DNA of 13,590 nucleotides from an uncultured Oscillibacter sp. (GTDB taxonomy: Bacteria; Bacillota; Clostridia; Oscillospirales; Oscillospiraceae). Positions 1-7,456 of this stretch are shown here, in pieces. Positions within the stretch are counted from its first letter, which is position 1, and every line of letters begins with the position of its first letter. Location of the stretch: positions 1 to 13,590 of the forward strand of contig CAMNAE010000017.1 in NCBI GenBank assembly GCA_946530565.1, read 5' to 3'. Below the pieces are notes generated by a model, which searched no databases, was not told where the DNA came from, and saw only the letters and a list, made by a program, of their open reading frames with translations. The position numbers and the translations under genes were made by a program.

Positions 1-3000
1 TCCGACGCCTGGGGATCAAGTCTTGTGAGCTATACGATGTCCGAAGCGTATGCCAGCATCTCCCTGTCCGACGCAGGCGGCCTGAGCGTCTGGATCGAGA
101 ACTATGAGAGCATCCGGGATCTGGATCTGCGTCTTTCGGTCTCGCACGCGCTCGATGTGGAGCAGAGCGGCGTCACCTGTGAGAACGTCGGCTTTTCGGA
201 GCTCGGCATCGAACGCGGCGATCCCTTCTCTGTCACGCTCGAGGCGCGGGACGCCGCGGGCATCTGGCATCCCTATGCCGAATATGCCGGCAGCGGCGAC
301 GGCGCCGGGAATCTGATCACTCTGACGCCGGCGCCGGCGCCGGGCGACACGCTCAGCGGCTACACCCTCGTCACCACGCTCGGCGGCGCGCGGGACGCCG
401 CGGCGGATCGGATCTATACCACGCTTTATAAAGCCGGAACAGCGCTCCGCCCCAGTTCCAGATTCGAAGACGGCAGCTACGTCCGCTGTTTTTATCTCGC
501 GGACAGCTCCGCCCTCACCGCGCGCTCCGAGAGCGACTTCGCCGCGGACGCGGTGCTCAGCGCTTATGACCGCGAGGGCGTTTCTCTTGCGGCAGACAGC
601 GCGGCAAAAACGATCACCGTCGACTATCCTGCCCTCATCCAAACCGCCGCGGTCTCAGGGACCGTGACCGACGGAAGCGCGGCCCTCCCCGGCGCCTCGG
701 TGATCGCGAGCCAGACCGTCAACGGCAGTGCGTACTCCGTCAATGCCGTGACCGACGCGCTCGGTGCGTTCATGATCTCCGGGCTCTATGAAGGCCGGGA
801 CGTAACGCTGAGAGCCTGGGCCGACGGCTATGCGGAAAAGAGCCTCTCGGCCGCCCCCGGCGCGTCTGCTTCGATCGCGCTCACGCGCTCCGGGCAGATC
901 AGCGCCGTCATCGCGGATGGACAGAGCGTGATCGATCCTCGCTTTACCGTCATAAAAGACAGCCGCACCGTCGCGCTGACCTCCTTCACCTCAGGCACGC
1001 GCTTTTCGATCCCCCTCCCTGCCGAAGCCGATCTCTCCGACGGGACGCGCTATACGCTCATCATGACTTCGGAAACGACCGAAGAGGTGCGCGCCGAAGC
1101 CGTATTTGAGGGCGGGCGCGCCTCGGTGACGCTTCAGCCCGCACGCTTCGGAACGCTCGACTGGAGCGGGATCGAAGGCAAGGGCTTCCGTGTGCTGCTG
1201 CGCAGGGACGGAGGCAGCGTCTCCTGTCCGCAGACCGGCACGGCGAGCTGCTCTTTGCCGGCGGGGACCTACACCGTCTATCTTACGTCCGACTACCTGT
1301 TCACTTCCTGCCCGGAAGGGTCCTACGGGGACTTTACCGTGCGTCCGGGCGAGACCACGTTCGTCACGGGCCTCACGCCGCCGGATACGTCGCTTGCCGT
1401 CGTCGGCGGGATCACCGGACCCGCAAGCGCCGCTGCCGGATCCCTCTATCAGGTCCATGTCGTTCTGGAGAGCGAGATCTACGGAAGCGCGAACAAGAGC
1501 TTCAGCGGCTTCCAGATCGATCTGAGCAACAACCGCTGCTTCGCGGCCATGACGGTCAACGGCCGCACGGTCGGGCTCTCCTCCGGCGCGGGCTATTCCG
1601 TCTCTGTCTACAAAGACAGTTACCCGGAGCTGGACTGGTCCTTCCCGCTCGAGTGCACGCTCTATCTCTACGAGCGGGAAAACGCGGGCGCAAACCAGAG
1701 CGTGTCTTTGTCGGCGGCCTACGGATCGGAATTCGCGGCTCTCGGCTCCCTCTCGACGCGCGCTCTTCCCGGCATCGCGCTCTATGCCCCCGCGCGCATC
1801 GGCGCACATGAGGCGACGAAGACCGTGAACGGAAACACCGTGACCCTCCCGGAGCCCGAGCGCTTCGCGTTCTCCGGGACCGGCGTCAAAAACACGGACG
1901 TGCGGCTCTATGACAACGACGTTCTGATCGCCGTCGCGAGGGCGGACGGATCCGGACGCTATTCCGGCACGGCCAGCCTTGCCGGTACCGCCGCATACCA
2001 CACGCTCCGCGCCGAGCAGGACGCGGGCGGCGAGCGCATCACGGCCGAGAAAGAGCTCGTCTACGATCCCGCCGGTCCCGTGCTGACGGAACTCCTGCTC
2101 GTGCGGAACGGCAGCATGGAGTATCCGCTCTCGATCAGCGGCGCGCCCACCGCCTATACGGCGACCGCGTCGTCCACATACCGCTACCGCGCGAAGATCC
2201 GGAACGATCAGTATCTCGCAGATCTCACGGCGCCGAACCCGCTCGCTGAGAGCGACAGCGACCCTGATACGCTCACAGGCAAGGTCTTCTTCCGTGTCTT
2301 CACCGCGCGCGGCGAGTATCTGCTCACGGCCGAAAAGAACGGCGATACATGGGAGAGCGGGGAATTCAGCGAGGTCGGCCGCTACCCTACCGGCGTTGAG
2401 GTGATCTATGAGGCGCAAAAGCCTTCGGCCGAGCTGCAGGTGACGCTCAAAGACGGCAGCGGTGAGCTTGTGAGCGTCGATGAGAGCTATACGTTCTTCA
2501 ACGCCGACGGCAGCGCGGACATCGTGGAGCCGACGGCGCAGACCGCGCTCTATGAACTGCTCGGCTATGAAAACGGCGCGGTGACGGATGCCGATACGGT
2601 CGATGCCGACTGGGATCTCGGCTATCCGGAGTGGAGCGAAGAGGATCCGAACGGCTGGACCCCGGCCGGGGAAGGCGCTTCCCTGATGAGCGGAGGACAA
2701 AGCCTCAGCAGCGTGCTGGAAAACGTCGCCCGTACGGTCAATACCGCGCTCGCGGGAGAGCTCTCCGACGAGAACGGCAGCGTCACGCAGGTGAGCACGA
2801 TCAACGGCACGGCCGCGGCCGCTGAGGGCAAGAGCGGCCTGACGATGGAGACGCGCACCTGGGTCGACCAGCCCACCTGGACGAAGGACGGCGTCAAGTG
2901 GCGCATCGAGGAGCTCCGCTCGAGCGGCTACCAGGCCTCCTCCGCCGCTTACGACGACTATCAGTATCTCTACTTCGTCGGTCAGTTCTATTATGACAAA

Positions 3001-5631
3001 TACGGAAGACCCAGCTCGCTCATGCGCACCGTCCACGCGCTCGGCGGCGTCGACACGACGGAGCCGAACCCCGACATGTTCAGCCGCACGACCGGCGAGA
3101 TGATCGGTTCGTCGCTGAAGGTCGTGTACATCTACTCTGTCAAAGAGGGCAAATGGATGCGCAACCAGACGGCGATGATCGCGCCGAAAGCGACCTCGCC
3201 AATCCATCTCGCGGCCAACCAGATCCCGAACGCGACCACACCGCCCTTCCGCTACACCGACGTCGGCTCGCTCTCTTCCGACGACGCAGCCGCGATGCTC
3301 ATGGCGGCGAACCGCACAGGCGGCATGAGCTGGGGCGTCAAGCTCGACAAAGTGCAGAGCAGCACCTATGCCGGCGCCGCGCTCAGCGGATGCGGGTACC
3401 TCGGAGCCAAGTGGGTCGGCGCCTCGAAGAATCTCAAGACGATCGTGAAAGCCGGCGATGAACGGCAGATCGTCAAGGTCGGCGGCCAGTACTTCGTCCA
3501 GGGCGAGTATAAGCTCACCGTGGAGGAGAGCATCGTCACCGGCGTCTCCTGGATCGCCGGCCAGGTGCCGCAGGGCAGCGAGACGAAATTCGGCGACATT
3601 GGCGGGCTGCGCAAGCAGCTGCTCGACAACTACGCGTATTACGCGAGGCTCGAGAGCAACCCCGCCTACGCCTCCCGCGCCGCCGACGGCAAGCGGGAGA
3701 CCAAGGCGCTTCTGGAGAAGCTCGGCGACGTGGAGTACGCGATCGAGATGGCCGGCGTGCAGAACGCCTTTACCGACAACGTGACCGAGCAGCTCACCGG
3801 CGCCTCCGGACTCATCGGCCTCTTCGGCGGGCCGATCGGCGCCGAGGCCTCGTTCTGCATCGATCTCTACAGCGCCTATTTAAAGGCGGCGAACGACACG
3901 AACAACGCTGAAGTCAAGGAGGCGGTCGAGCGGCTGCTGCACGAGGTGGACAGCTACAAGGCCTCCGACTCCCAGCGCAAAGGCCGCATGAAGGAGAACG
4001 AGCAGCACAACAAGGACTACAACAACGAGACGGGCTTCCCGATCTACGACGTCGATGAGAACGTCTTCAACGATCCCTTCGACAGCTCCTACCAGCCGCA
4101 GACCGAGCCGCAGCCGACGGCGGAGTCGACTCCGGTACACGACCCCTCCGGCATCGTGTACGAGGCTGTGCTTGAAAACCCGGTGGAGGGCGCGGTCGTG
4201 ACGCTCTGGAAGTACGACGAGGCAGGCGGCGTCATGCTGCAGCACGACGACACGTACTATCTCGGCCAGCCGAATCCGCTCGTCACCGACGAGAGCGGCT
4301 TCTACCGCTGGGATGTGCCCGAGGGCGAGTGGTTCGTGACAGCCGGTGCCGACGGTTATCCGAGCGGCAGCAGCCGGAACGACCGTGCGGCCACGGTGAC
4401 AAGGTCCATCGGCGATGAGCCCGTGCGCTTCCTGCCGGTCCTTCCGCCGCAGCTCGACGTGAACATCCCGCTCGTCGACGCCTCTGCCCCGACCGTCGAA
4501 TCCGTCACCTTCGCGCCCGAGGGGATCGAGGTGACCTTCAGCAAGTATATGCGCGACGGCGTCTGGGAGAACGGCAGCGTTCTGAGCGACGAGAGCTTCA
4601 TCCTCGCGGACGAACAACGGCTGATCGACGACTTCACCCTGGAGCCGGTCACGCAGGGACACACGGGCGCGAACATCGCGGGCGAGAGCGTGCGGACCTA
4701 TACGAAGACGGTCCGCCTCGTGCCCAACGCCGGCACGCTCTTCGGCGGAAAACTCACGCTGATCGTCTCCGGAGACGTCACGAGCTACGCCGGAACGGCG
4801 CTCGGCGGCGACTTCAGTGCGGCGGAGACCGTCGGCGGCGGCAGCGGCGCTTCCGATTATGTCGAGCGCGCGTACGAGACGATCCTCGGGCGCACGGGCG
4901 ACGAGGCGGGCGTCGCGCACTGGACCGAGGCGCTCTCGGGCGGCACGTCCGCCGGCGAGATCATCGCGGAGTTCTTCAGGTCCGAGGAATATAAGGATCA
5001 GGCGCTGCCGAACAGTGAGACCGTGCGTCTTTGCTACGAGGCGATGCTCTCCCGTGAGCCGGACGCCGCCGGCCTTGAGAACTGGACGGCGCTTTTGGAC
5101 GACGGCTACTCCACGACGAAGCTCGTCTCCGAGTTCGTGGAGAGTCCGGAATTCGCGGCGATCTGCGAGACGTACGGACTCACCGCCGGACACATCGCGC
5201 TCTCCGAACGCGACGAGAACAGCAACATCACTCGCTTCGTGCAGCGCTGCTATACCTTCGCGCTCTCCCGCGAGGCCGACGAGGCGGGCCTGAACGAGTG
5301 GTGCGCGCACCTTTTAACGCAGGACCTCGACCCCGAGCGCGTTGCCTTCGGCTTCGTCTTCTCGGATGAGTCCAAGGCGATGGCGCGGAGCGACGAAGAC
5401 TTCATCGCGATGCTCTACCGCATGATGCTCGACCGCGAGCCCGACGCCGCCGGCCTTGAGAACTGGGTCTCCGCGCTCGCGCAGAACACCGCGGCCGAGA
5501 TCGCCTACGACGCGGCCTTCGAGACCGGCCGCAGCGAAGCCGACGCGATCGACCAGACGCGCCAGAACATCTACGCGCTCTTTGCCGCGAGCGACGAGTT
5601 CGCACAGATGATCGCGAACTTTGGCTTCTGA
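1..5631 (+). CDS. Giant multidomain extracellular-type protein with DUF4214 C-terminal repeats (5' partial)
   Basis: The frame is open from base 1, so this is the C-terminal 1876 residues of a longer protein. The in-frame GTG at 25 has no Shine-Dalgarno site and is probably internal. Modules seen in order are: a beta-rich start; a carboxypeptidase-regulatory-like fold near 643-882 (SGTVTDG, PGASV, TDALGAFMISGL); beta-rich segments, including a possible cohesin-like stretch near 1396-1785; a bacterial Ig-like domain near 1858-2070 (VRLYDNDVLIA); an uncharacterised mixed region near 2600-4060 with a glycine-rich hydrophobic patch at 3799-3840; a Pro/Gln/Thr linker near 4090-4140; a second regulatory-like module (PSGIVYE, YRWDVPEG, PPQLDVNI) at 4144-4485; an SbsA/Ig-like domain (EVTFSKYM) near 4486-4830; and four DUF4214-type repeats at 4855-5628. 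Such modules are typical of large secreted or surface proteins of Clostridia, so an adhesion or S-layer-associated role is inferred, not shown. No LPXTG signal, SLH domain or C-terminal membrane segment is present. The signal peptide, if any, is outside the window. Confidence 0.9.
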   Translation, partial: SDAWGSSLVSYTMSEAYASISLSDAGGLSVWIENYESIRDLDLRLSVSHALDVEQSGVTCENVGFSELGIERGDPFSVTLEARDAAGIWHPYAEYAGSGDGAGNLITLTPAPAPGDTLSGYTLVTTLGGARDAAADRIYTTLYKAGTALRPSSRFEDGSYVRCFYLADSSALTARSESDFAADAVLSAYDREGVSLAADSAAKTITVDYPALIQTAAVSGTVTDGSAALPGASVIASQTVNGSAYSVNAVTDALGAFMISGLYEGRDVTLRAWADGYAEKSLSAAPGASASIALTRSGQISAVIADGQSVIDPRFTVIKDSRTVALTSFTSGTRFSIPLPAEADLSDGTRYTLIMTSETTEEVRAEAVFEGGRASVTLQPARFGTLDWSGIEGKGFRVLLRRDGGSVSCPQTGTASCSLPAGTYTVYLTSDYLFTSCPEGSYGDFTVRPGETTFVTGLTPPDTSLAVVGGITGPASAAAGSLYQVHVVLESEIYGSANKSFSGFQIDLSNNRCFAAMTVNGRTVGLSSGAGYSVSVYKDSYPELDWSFPLECTLYLYERENAGANQSVSLSAAYGSEFAALGSLSTRALPGIALYAPARIGAHEATKTVNGNTVTLPEPERFAFSGTGVKNTDVRLYDNDVLIAVARADGSGRYSGTASLAGTAAYHTLRAEQDAGGERITAEKELVYDPAGPVLTELLLVRNGSMEYPLSISGAPTAYTATASSTYRYRAKIRNDQYLADLTAPNPLAESDSDPDTLTGKVFFRVFTARGEYLLTAEKNGDTWESGEFSEVGRYPTGVEVIYEAQKPSAELQVTLKDGSGELVSVDESYTFFNADGSADIVEPTAQTALYELLGYENGAVTDADTVDADWDLGYPEWSEEDPNGWTPAGEGASLMSGGQSLSSVLENVARTVNTALAGELSDENGSVTQVSTINGTAAAAEGKSGLTMETRTWVDQPTWTKDGVKWRIEELRSSGYQASSAAYDDYQYLYFVGQFYYDKYGRPSSLMRTVHALGGVDTTEPNPDMFSRTTGEMIGSSLKVVYIYSVKEGKWMRNQTAMIAPKATSPIHLAANQIPNATTPPFRYTDVGSLSSDDAAAMLMAANRTGGMSWGVKLDKVQSSTYAGAALSGCGYLGAKWVGASKNLKTIVKAGDERQIVKVGGQYFVQGEYKLTVEESIVTGVSWIAGQVPQGSETKFGDIGGLRKQLLDNYAYYARLESNPAYASRAADGKRETKALLEKLGDVEYAIEMAGVQNAFTDNVTEQLTGASGLIGLFGGPIGAEASFCIDLYSAYLKAANDTNNAEVKEAVERLLHEVDSYKASDSQRKGRMKENEQHNKDYNNETGFPIYDVDENVFNDPFDSSYQPQTEPQPTAESTPVHDPSGIVYEAVLENPVEGAVVTLWKYDEAGGVMLQHDDTYYLGQPNPLVTDESGFYRWDVPEGEWFVTAGADGYPSGSSRNDRAATVTRSIGDEPVRFLPVLPPQLDVNIPLVDASAPTVESVTFAPEGIEVTFSKYMRDGVWENGSVLSDESFILADEQRLIDDFTLEPVTQGHTGANIAGESVRTYTKTVRLVPNAGTLFGGKLTLIVSGDVTSYAGTALGGDFSAAETVGGGSGASDYVERAYETILGRTGDEAGVAHWTEALSGGTSAGEIIAEFFRSEEYKDQALPNSETVRLCYEAMLSREPDAAGLENWTALLDDGYSTTKLVSEFVESPEFAAICETYGLTAGHIALSERDENSNITRFVQRCYTFALSREADEAGLNEWCAHLLTQDLDPERVAFGFVFSDESKAMARSDEDFIAMLYRMMLDREPDAAGLENWVSALAQNTAAEIAYDAAFETGRSEADAIDQTRQNIYALFAASDEFAQMIANFGF
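4855..5628 (+). repeat. Four tandem DUF4214-type repeats in the surface protein
   Basis: Four units share the pattern (F/V)xxxY...L.R..D.AGL..W...L, followed by a helix ending in F.S.E(F/Y). They start near 4855 (ILGRTGDEAGVAHW), 5017 (MLSREPDAAGLENW), 5227 (ALSREADEAGLNEW) and 5392 (MLDREPDAAGLENW). The pattern matches DUF4214, a domain found in bacterial surface and secreted proteins whose biochemical role is poorly known. The fourth unit runs to the stop codon, so the repeats form the extreme C-terminus. The call comes from pattern recognition and was not searched against a profile. Confidence 0.8.
5056..5466 (+). repeat. Near-identical 30-nt direct repeat inside DUF4214 units 2 and 4
   Basis: Bases 5056-5085 and 5437-5466 both encode EPDAAGLENW and differ at one position (CCG versus CCC for proline). 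The last 24 bases are identical. Surrounding codons have diverged, so this block stands out as either strongly constrained or recently homogenised. Confidence 0.85.
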
Positions 5632-5658
5632 CGCCGTTCCCTCCGCAGTGACAGCGCG

Positions 5659-5713
5659 AAAAGAGCCCCCTTGGGAACTTCGGTTCCCAAGGGGGCTCGC
5701 GTGCATGTTTTTT
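5659..5713. terminator. Bidirectional intrinsic terminator between surface gene and cls
   Basis: A perfect 16-bp stem (5663-5678 with 5683-5698) is capped by a cUUCGg tetraloop on the plus-strand RNA. AAAA lies at 5659-5662, giving UUUU right after the stem for leftward transcripts from cls. A run of six T lies at 5708-5713 for rightward transcripts, but nine bases beyond the stem. The site sits between two convergent stop codons (5631 and 5716). Confidence 0.9.
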
Positions 5714-5715
5714 GT

Positions 5716-7314
5716 TCACAGCCATACCGAGAAGAGTCTGAGCAGGATCGAGAAGGCCCGGCGATACCAGGGCCGTTTCTCCCAGTCCTCGAGCGAAAGC
5801 GGCTCCGACTTTTCAAAGCAGTGATCCAGATCCTCCAAAAGCTGCTCGATCGCCGGCGTATAGTACATGACGCACGCGCACTCAAAGTGCAGCTGGAAGG
5901 TCCGGTAATCCATATTCGTGCTGCCCACGAGCGCGCACTCGCGGTCGACGAGCACGGTTTTCGCGTGGCAGAAGCCGGGTGAGTAGCGGTAGATCTTCAC
6001 GCCGTTTTTCAAAAGCTCGCCCCAGTAGCTCTCGGCGGCCAGATACACGAGCCGGTGGTCGGGGACCTCAGGGATCAGAAGGCGCACATCGACGCCGGAG
6101 CGGGCGGCGCGGCAGAGCGCGCGCTGCATATGATCCTCGACCGCGTAATAGGGCGTCGTGATATAGAGCATCCGCCGCGCGGTCGCGATCATCTGCAGGT
6201 AGGTATCCTCGATCGGGTTCTCGGGGTTATTATAGGGTCCGTCGAAGACCGGCTGACACCAGCCGGAGACGCCCGTGGGCTCCGGAAGCCGAGAGCGGTA
6301 GAATTCCTCGTCGTTTGCAAGCGCATGTCCGAGCATCTTCCAAAGACGCATGAACTCCCGGGCAAAGCGCCACACGGCGGGTCCGGTCAGGCGGATGCCC
6401 GCGTCCTTCCAGTGCGTGCCGAAGGGGTGGTCGAGGTTCGCGTACTCATCACCGATGTTGATGCCGCCGGTGTAGGCCCAGTGCCCGTCGATCACCGCGA
6501 TCTTCCGGTGATCCCGGTAGTTGTAGTCGATGCGGTTGACATAGCGGTGCGCGGGGTTGAACGCCGCGGTCTCAACGCCCGAGGCCCGGAGCGACTCCAT
6601 CGTTTCCTCATGCATGCGTGAGAGGCTCCCGAAGGCATCGTAGATCAAAAGCACCTCCACCCCGCTCTTTGCCTTCTCTTCCAAAGCCTTCGCAAGGCGT
6701 TCGAAGATCTCGCCTTCGGCGAAGATATAGAATTCCAGAAAGACATAGCTCTCGGCACGCTCGACGTGCGCGATGAGATCTGCGAGGTAGTCCGCGCCCT
6801 CGGCGAAATATTCGACATCGGTCCCGTCGTCGAGCGGGAAGCCGGCATTGCCGAGATACGCGGCGAGCCGCCCCCACTCCGGGCTTTTGCGCCGCAGAGA
6901 CGAAAGACTGTTCGCGCTCTTCATGCGCAGGCTCTCGCGCTCACGCTCCTCGGGCAGAGGCTTGAGGTCCAGGTGCTTGGCCTGCTTTCTGCCGCCCCAG
7001 AGCCAGTAGAGCAAAAGCCCTGCGACCGGGAAGACCAGAAGCACGCACATCCACACGAGCTTATACGACGGGCTGCCGTCCCGCTGGTAGACGAGCGCGG
7101 CCAGCGCGATGCCGACAAAGGAGAGGCAGGTGTACAATATGCCGGCGCGCCCGCGCAGGAAAAAGCTGAACACGAAGATCGCGAAGAGCTGCGCAAGGAT
7201 CGAGAGCACGATAAAAGCGATATAGATCGCCGCCGAGATGCGGCGCTCCCGCGTATCCCGGCGAAAGAGCTTCGGCTCGGGCTGTTCCATTTTGCGTTTC
7301 TTCTGAAAAACCAT
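5716..7314 (-). CDS. cls: Cardiolipin synthase (phospholipase D superfamily)
   Basis: The 532-residue product joins two phosphatidylglycerol molecules into cardiolipin and glycerol at the cytoplasmic membrane. Both catalytic HKD motifs are intact: H269-x-K271-x4-D276 (HRKIAVID) followed by GGINIGDEY, and H450-x-K452-x4-D457 (HAKTVLVD) followed by GSTNMDYR. Hydrophobic segments lie at about 26-52, 56-75 and 85-106. The last resembles the PLDc_N anchor domain of Bacillus-type synthases, with its typical basic residues after it. The start at 7314 is chosen because GGGAGG-type complementarity ends nine bases upstream and a promoter lies just beyond. The open frame runs to 7689 but crosses into polA. 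M9 (7290) is a weaker alternative start. The gene is divergent from polA and convergent with the surface protein gene. The reaction is assigned from family knowledge. A related phosphatidyltransferase is the only serious alternative. Confidence 0.95.
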   Translation of the reverse strand: MVFQKKRKMEQPEPKLFRRDTRERRISAAIYIAFIVLSILAQLFAIFVFSFFLRGRAGILYTCLSFVGIALAALVYQRDGSPSYKLVWMCVLLVFPVAGLLLYWLWGGRKQAKHLDLKPLPEERERESLRMKSANSLSSLRRKSPEWGRLAAYLGNAGFPLDDGTDVEYFAEGADYLADLIAHVERAESYVFLEFYIFAEGEIFERLAKALEEKAKSGVEVLLIYDAFGSLSRMHEETMESLRASGVETAAFNPAHRYVNRIDYNYRDHRKIAVIDGHWAYTGGINIGDEYANLDHPFGTHWKDAGIRLTGPAVWRFAREFMRLWKMLGHALANDEEFYRSRLPEPTGVSGWCQPVFDGPYNNPENPIEDTYLQMIATARRMLYITTPYYAVEDHMQRALCRAARSGVDVRLLIPEVPDHRLVYLAAESYWGELLKNGVKIYRYSPGFCHAKTVLVDRECALVGSTNMDYRTFQLHFECACVMYYTPAIEQLLEDLDHCFEKSEPLSLEDWEKRPWYRRAFSILLRLFSVWL

Positions 7315-7323
7315 GGCCGCATG

Positions 7324-7333
7324 CTCCCTCCCT
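7324..7333 (-). promoter_or_regulatory. Shine-Dalgarno site deciding the cls start
   Basis: On the minus strand this reads AGGGAGGGAG, nine bases before the ATG at 7314. It supports MVFQKK as the N-terminus over the longer open frame. Confidence 0.8.
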
Positions 7334-7356
7334 GACGTTAACGATTTATTAGCAGT

Positions 7357-7385
7357 AGTATAACCGATTTGACGGCTCTGTTCAA
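7357..7385 (-). promoter_or_regulatory. cls promoter (sigma-A type)
   Basis: On the minus strand a -35 box TTGAAC (7380-7385) and a -10 box TATACT (7357-7362) are separated by exactly 17 bases. They match the housekeeping consensus at 4/6 and 5/6 positions. Transcription would begin near 7350, giving a leader of roughly 35 bases that includes the Shine-Dalgarno site. Confidence 0.75.
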
Positions 7386-7387
7386 GC

Positions 7388-7416
7388 TTGCAATGCAGCT
7401 TTTCTTTGAGTATAAT
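7388..7416 (+). promoter_or_regulatory. polA operon promoter (sigma-A type)
   Basis: The -35 box TTGCAA (7388-7393, 4/6 match) and a perfect -10 box TATAAT (7411-7416) are 17 bases apart. Expected initiation is near 7423, about 34 bases ahead of the polA ATG. Its -35 box lies only two bases from the -35 box of the divergent cls promoter. Confidence 0.8.
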
Positions 7417-7441
7417 GCAGGTATTGCGAACATCCACAGCA

Positions 7442-7448
7442 AAAGGAG
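7442..7448 (+). promoter_or_regulatory. Shine-Dalgarno site deciding the polA start
   Basis: AAAGGAG ends eight bases before the ATG at 7457. The earlier in-frame ATG at 7388 lies inside the promoter -35 box and cannot be the start of this transcript. Confidence 0.85.
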
Positions 7449-7456
7449 AAACGCCT

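Noticed and set aside
25..27. GTG as the true start of the surface protein
   Set aside because: The frame is open upstream to base 1, no Shine-Dalgarno site is seen, and no signal peptide follows. The gene simply runs in from outside the window.
991..3207. 738-codon open frame antisense to the surface-protein gene
   Set aside because: Arg/Ala/Gly-rich translation without any domain or ribosome site. It lies opposite a clearly coding frame and is explained by GC-rich codons lacking antisense stops.
3880..5310. 476-codon antisense open frame across the DUF4214 region
   Set aside because: Compositional shadow of the sense frame, which has repeated conserved motifs. The antisense product shows low-complexity Arg/Val/Leu runs.
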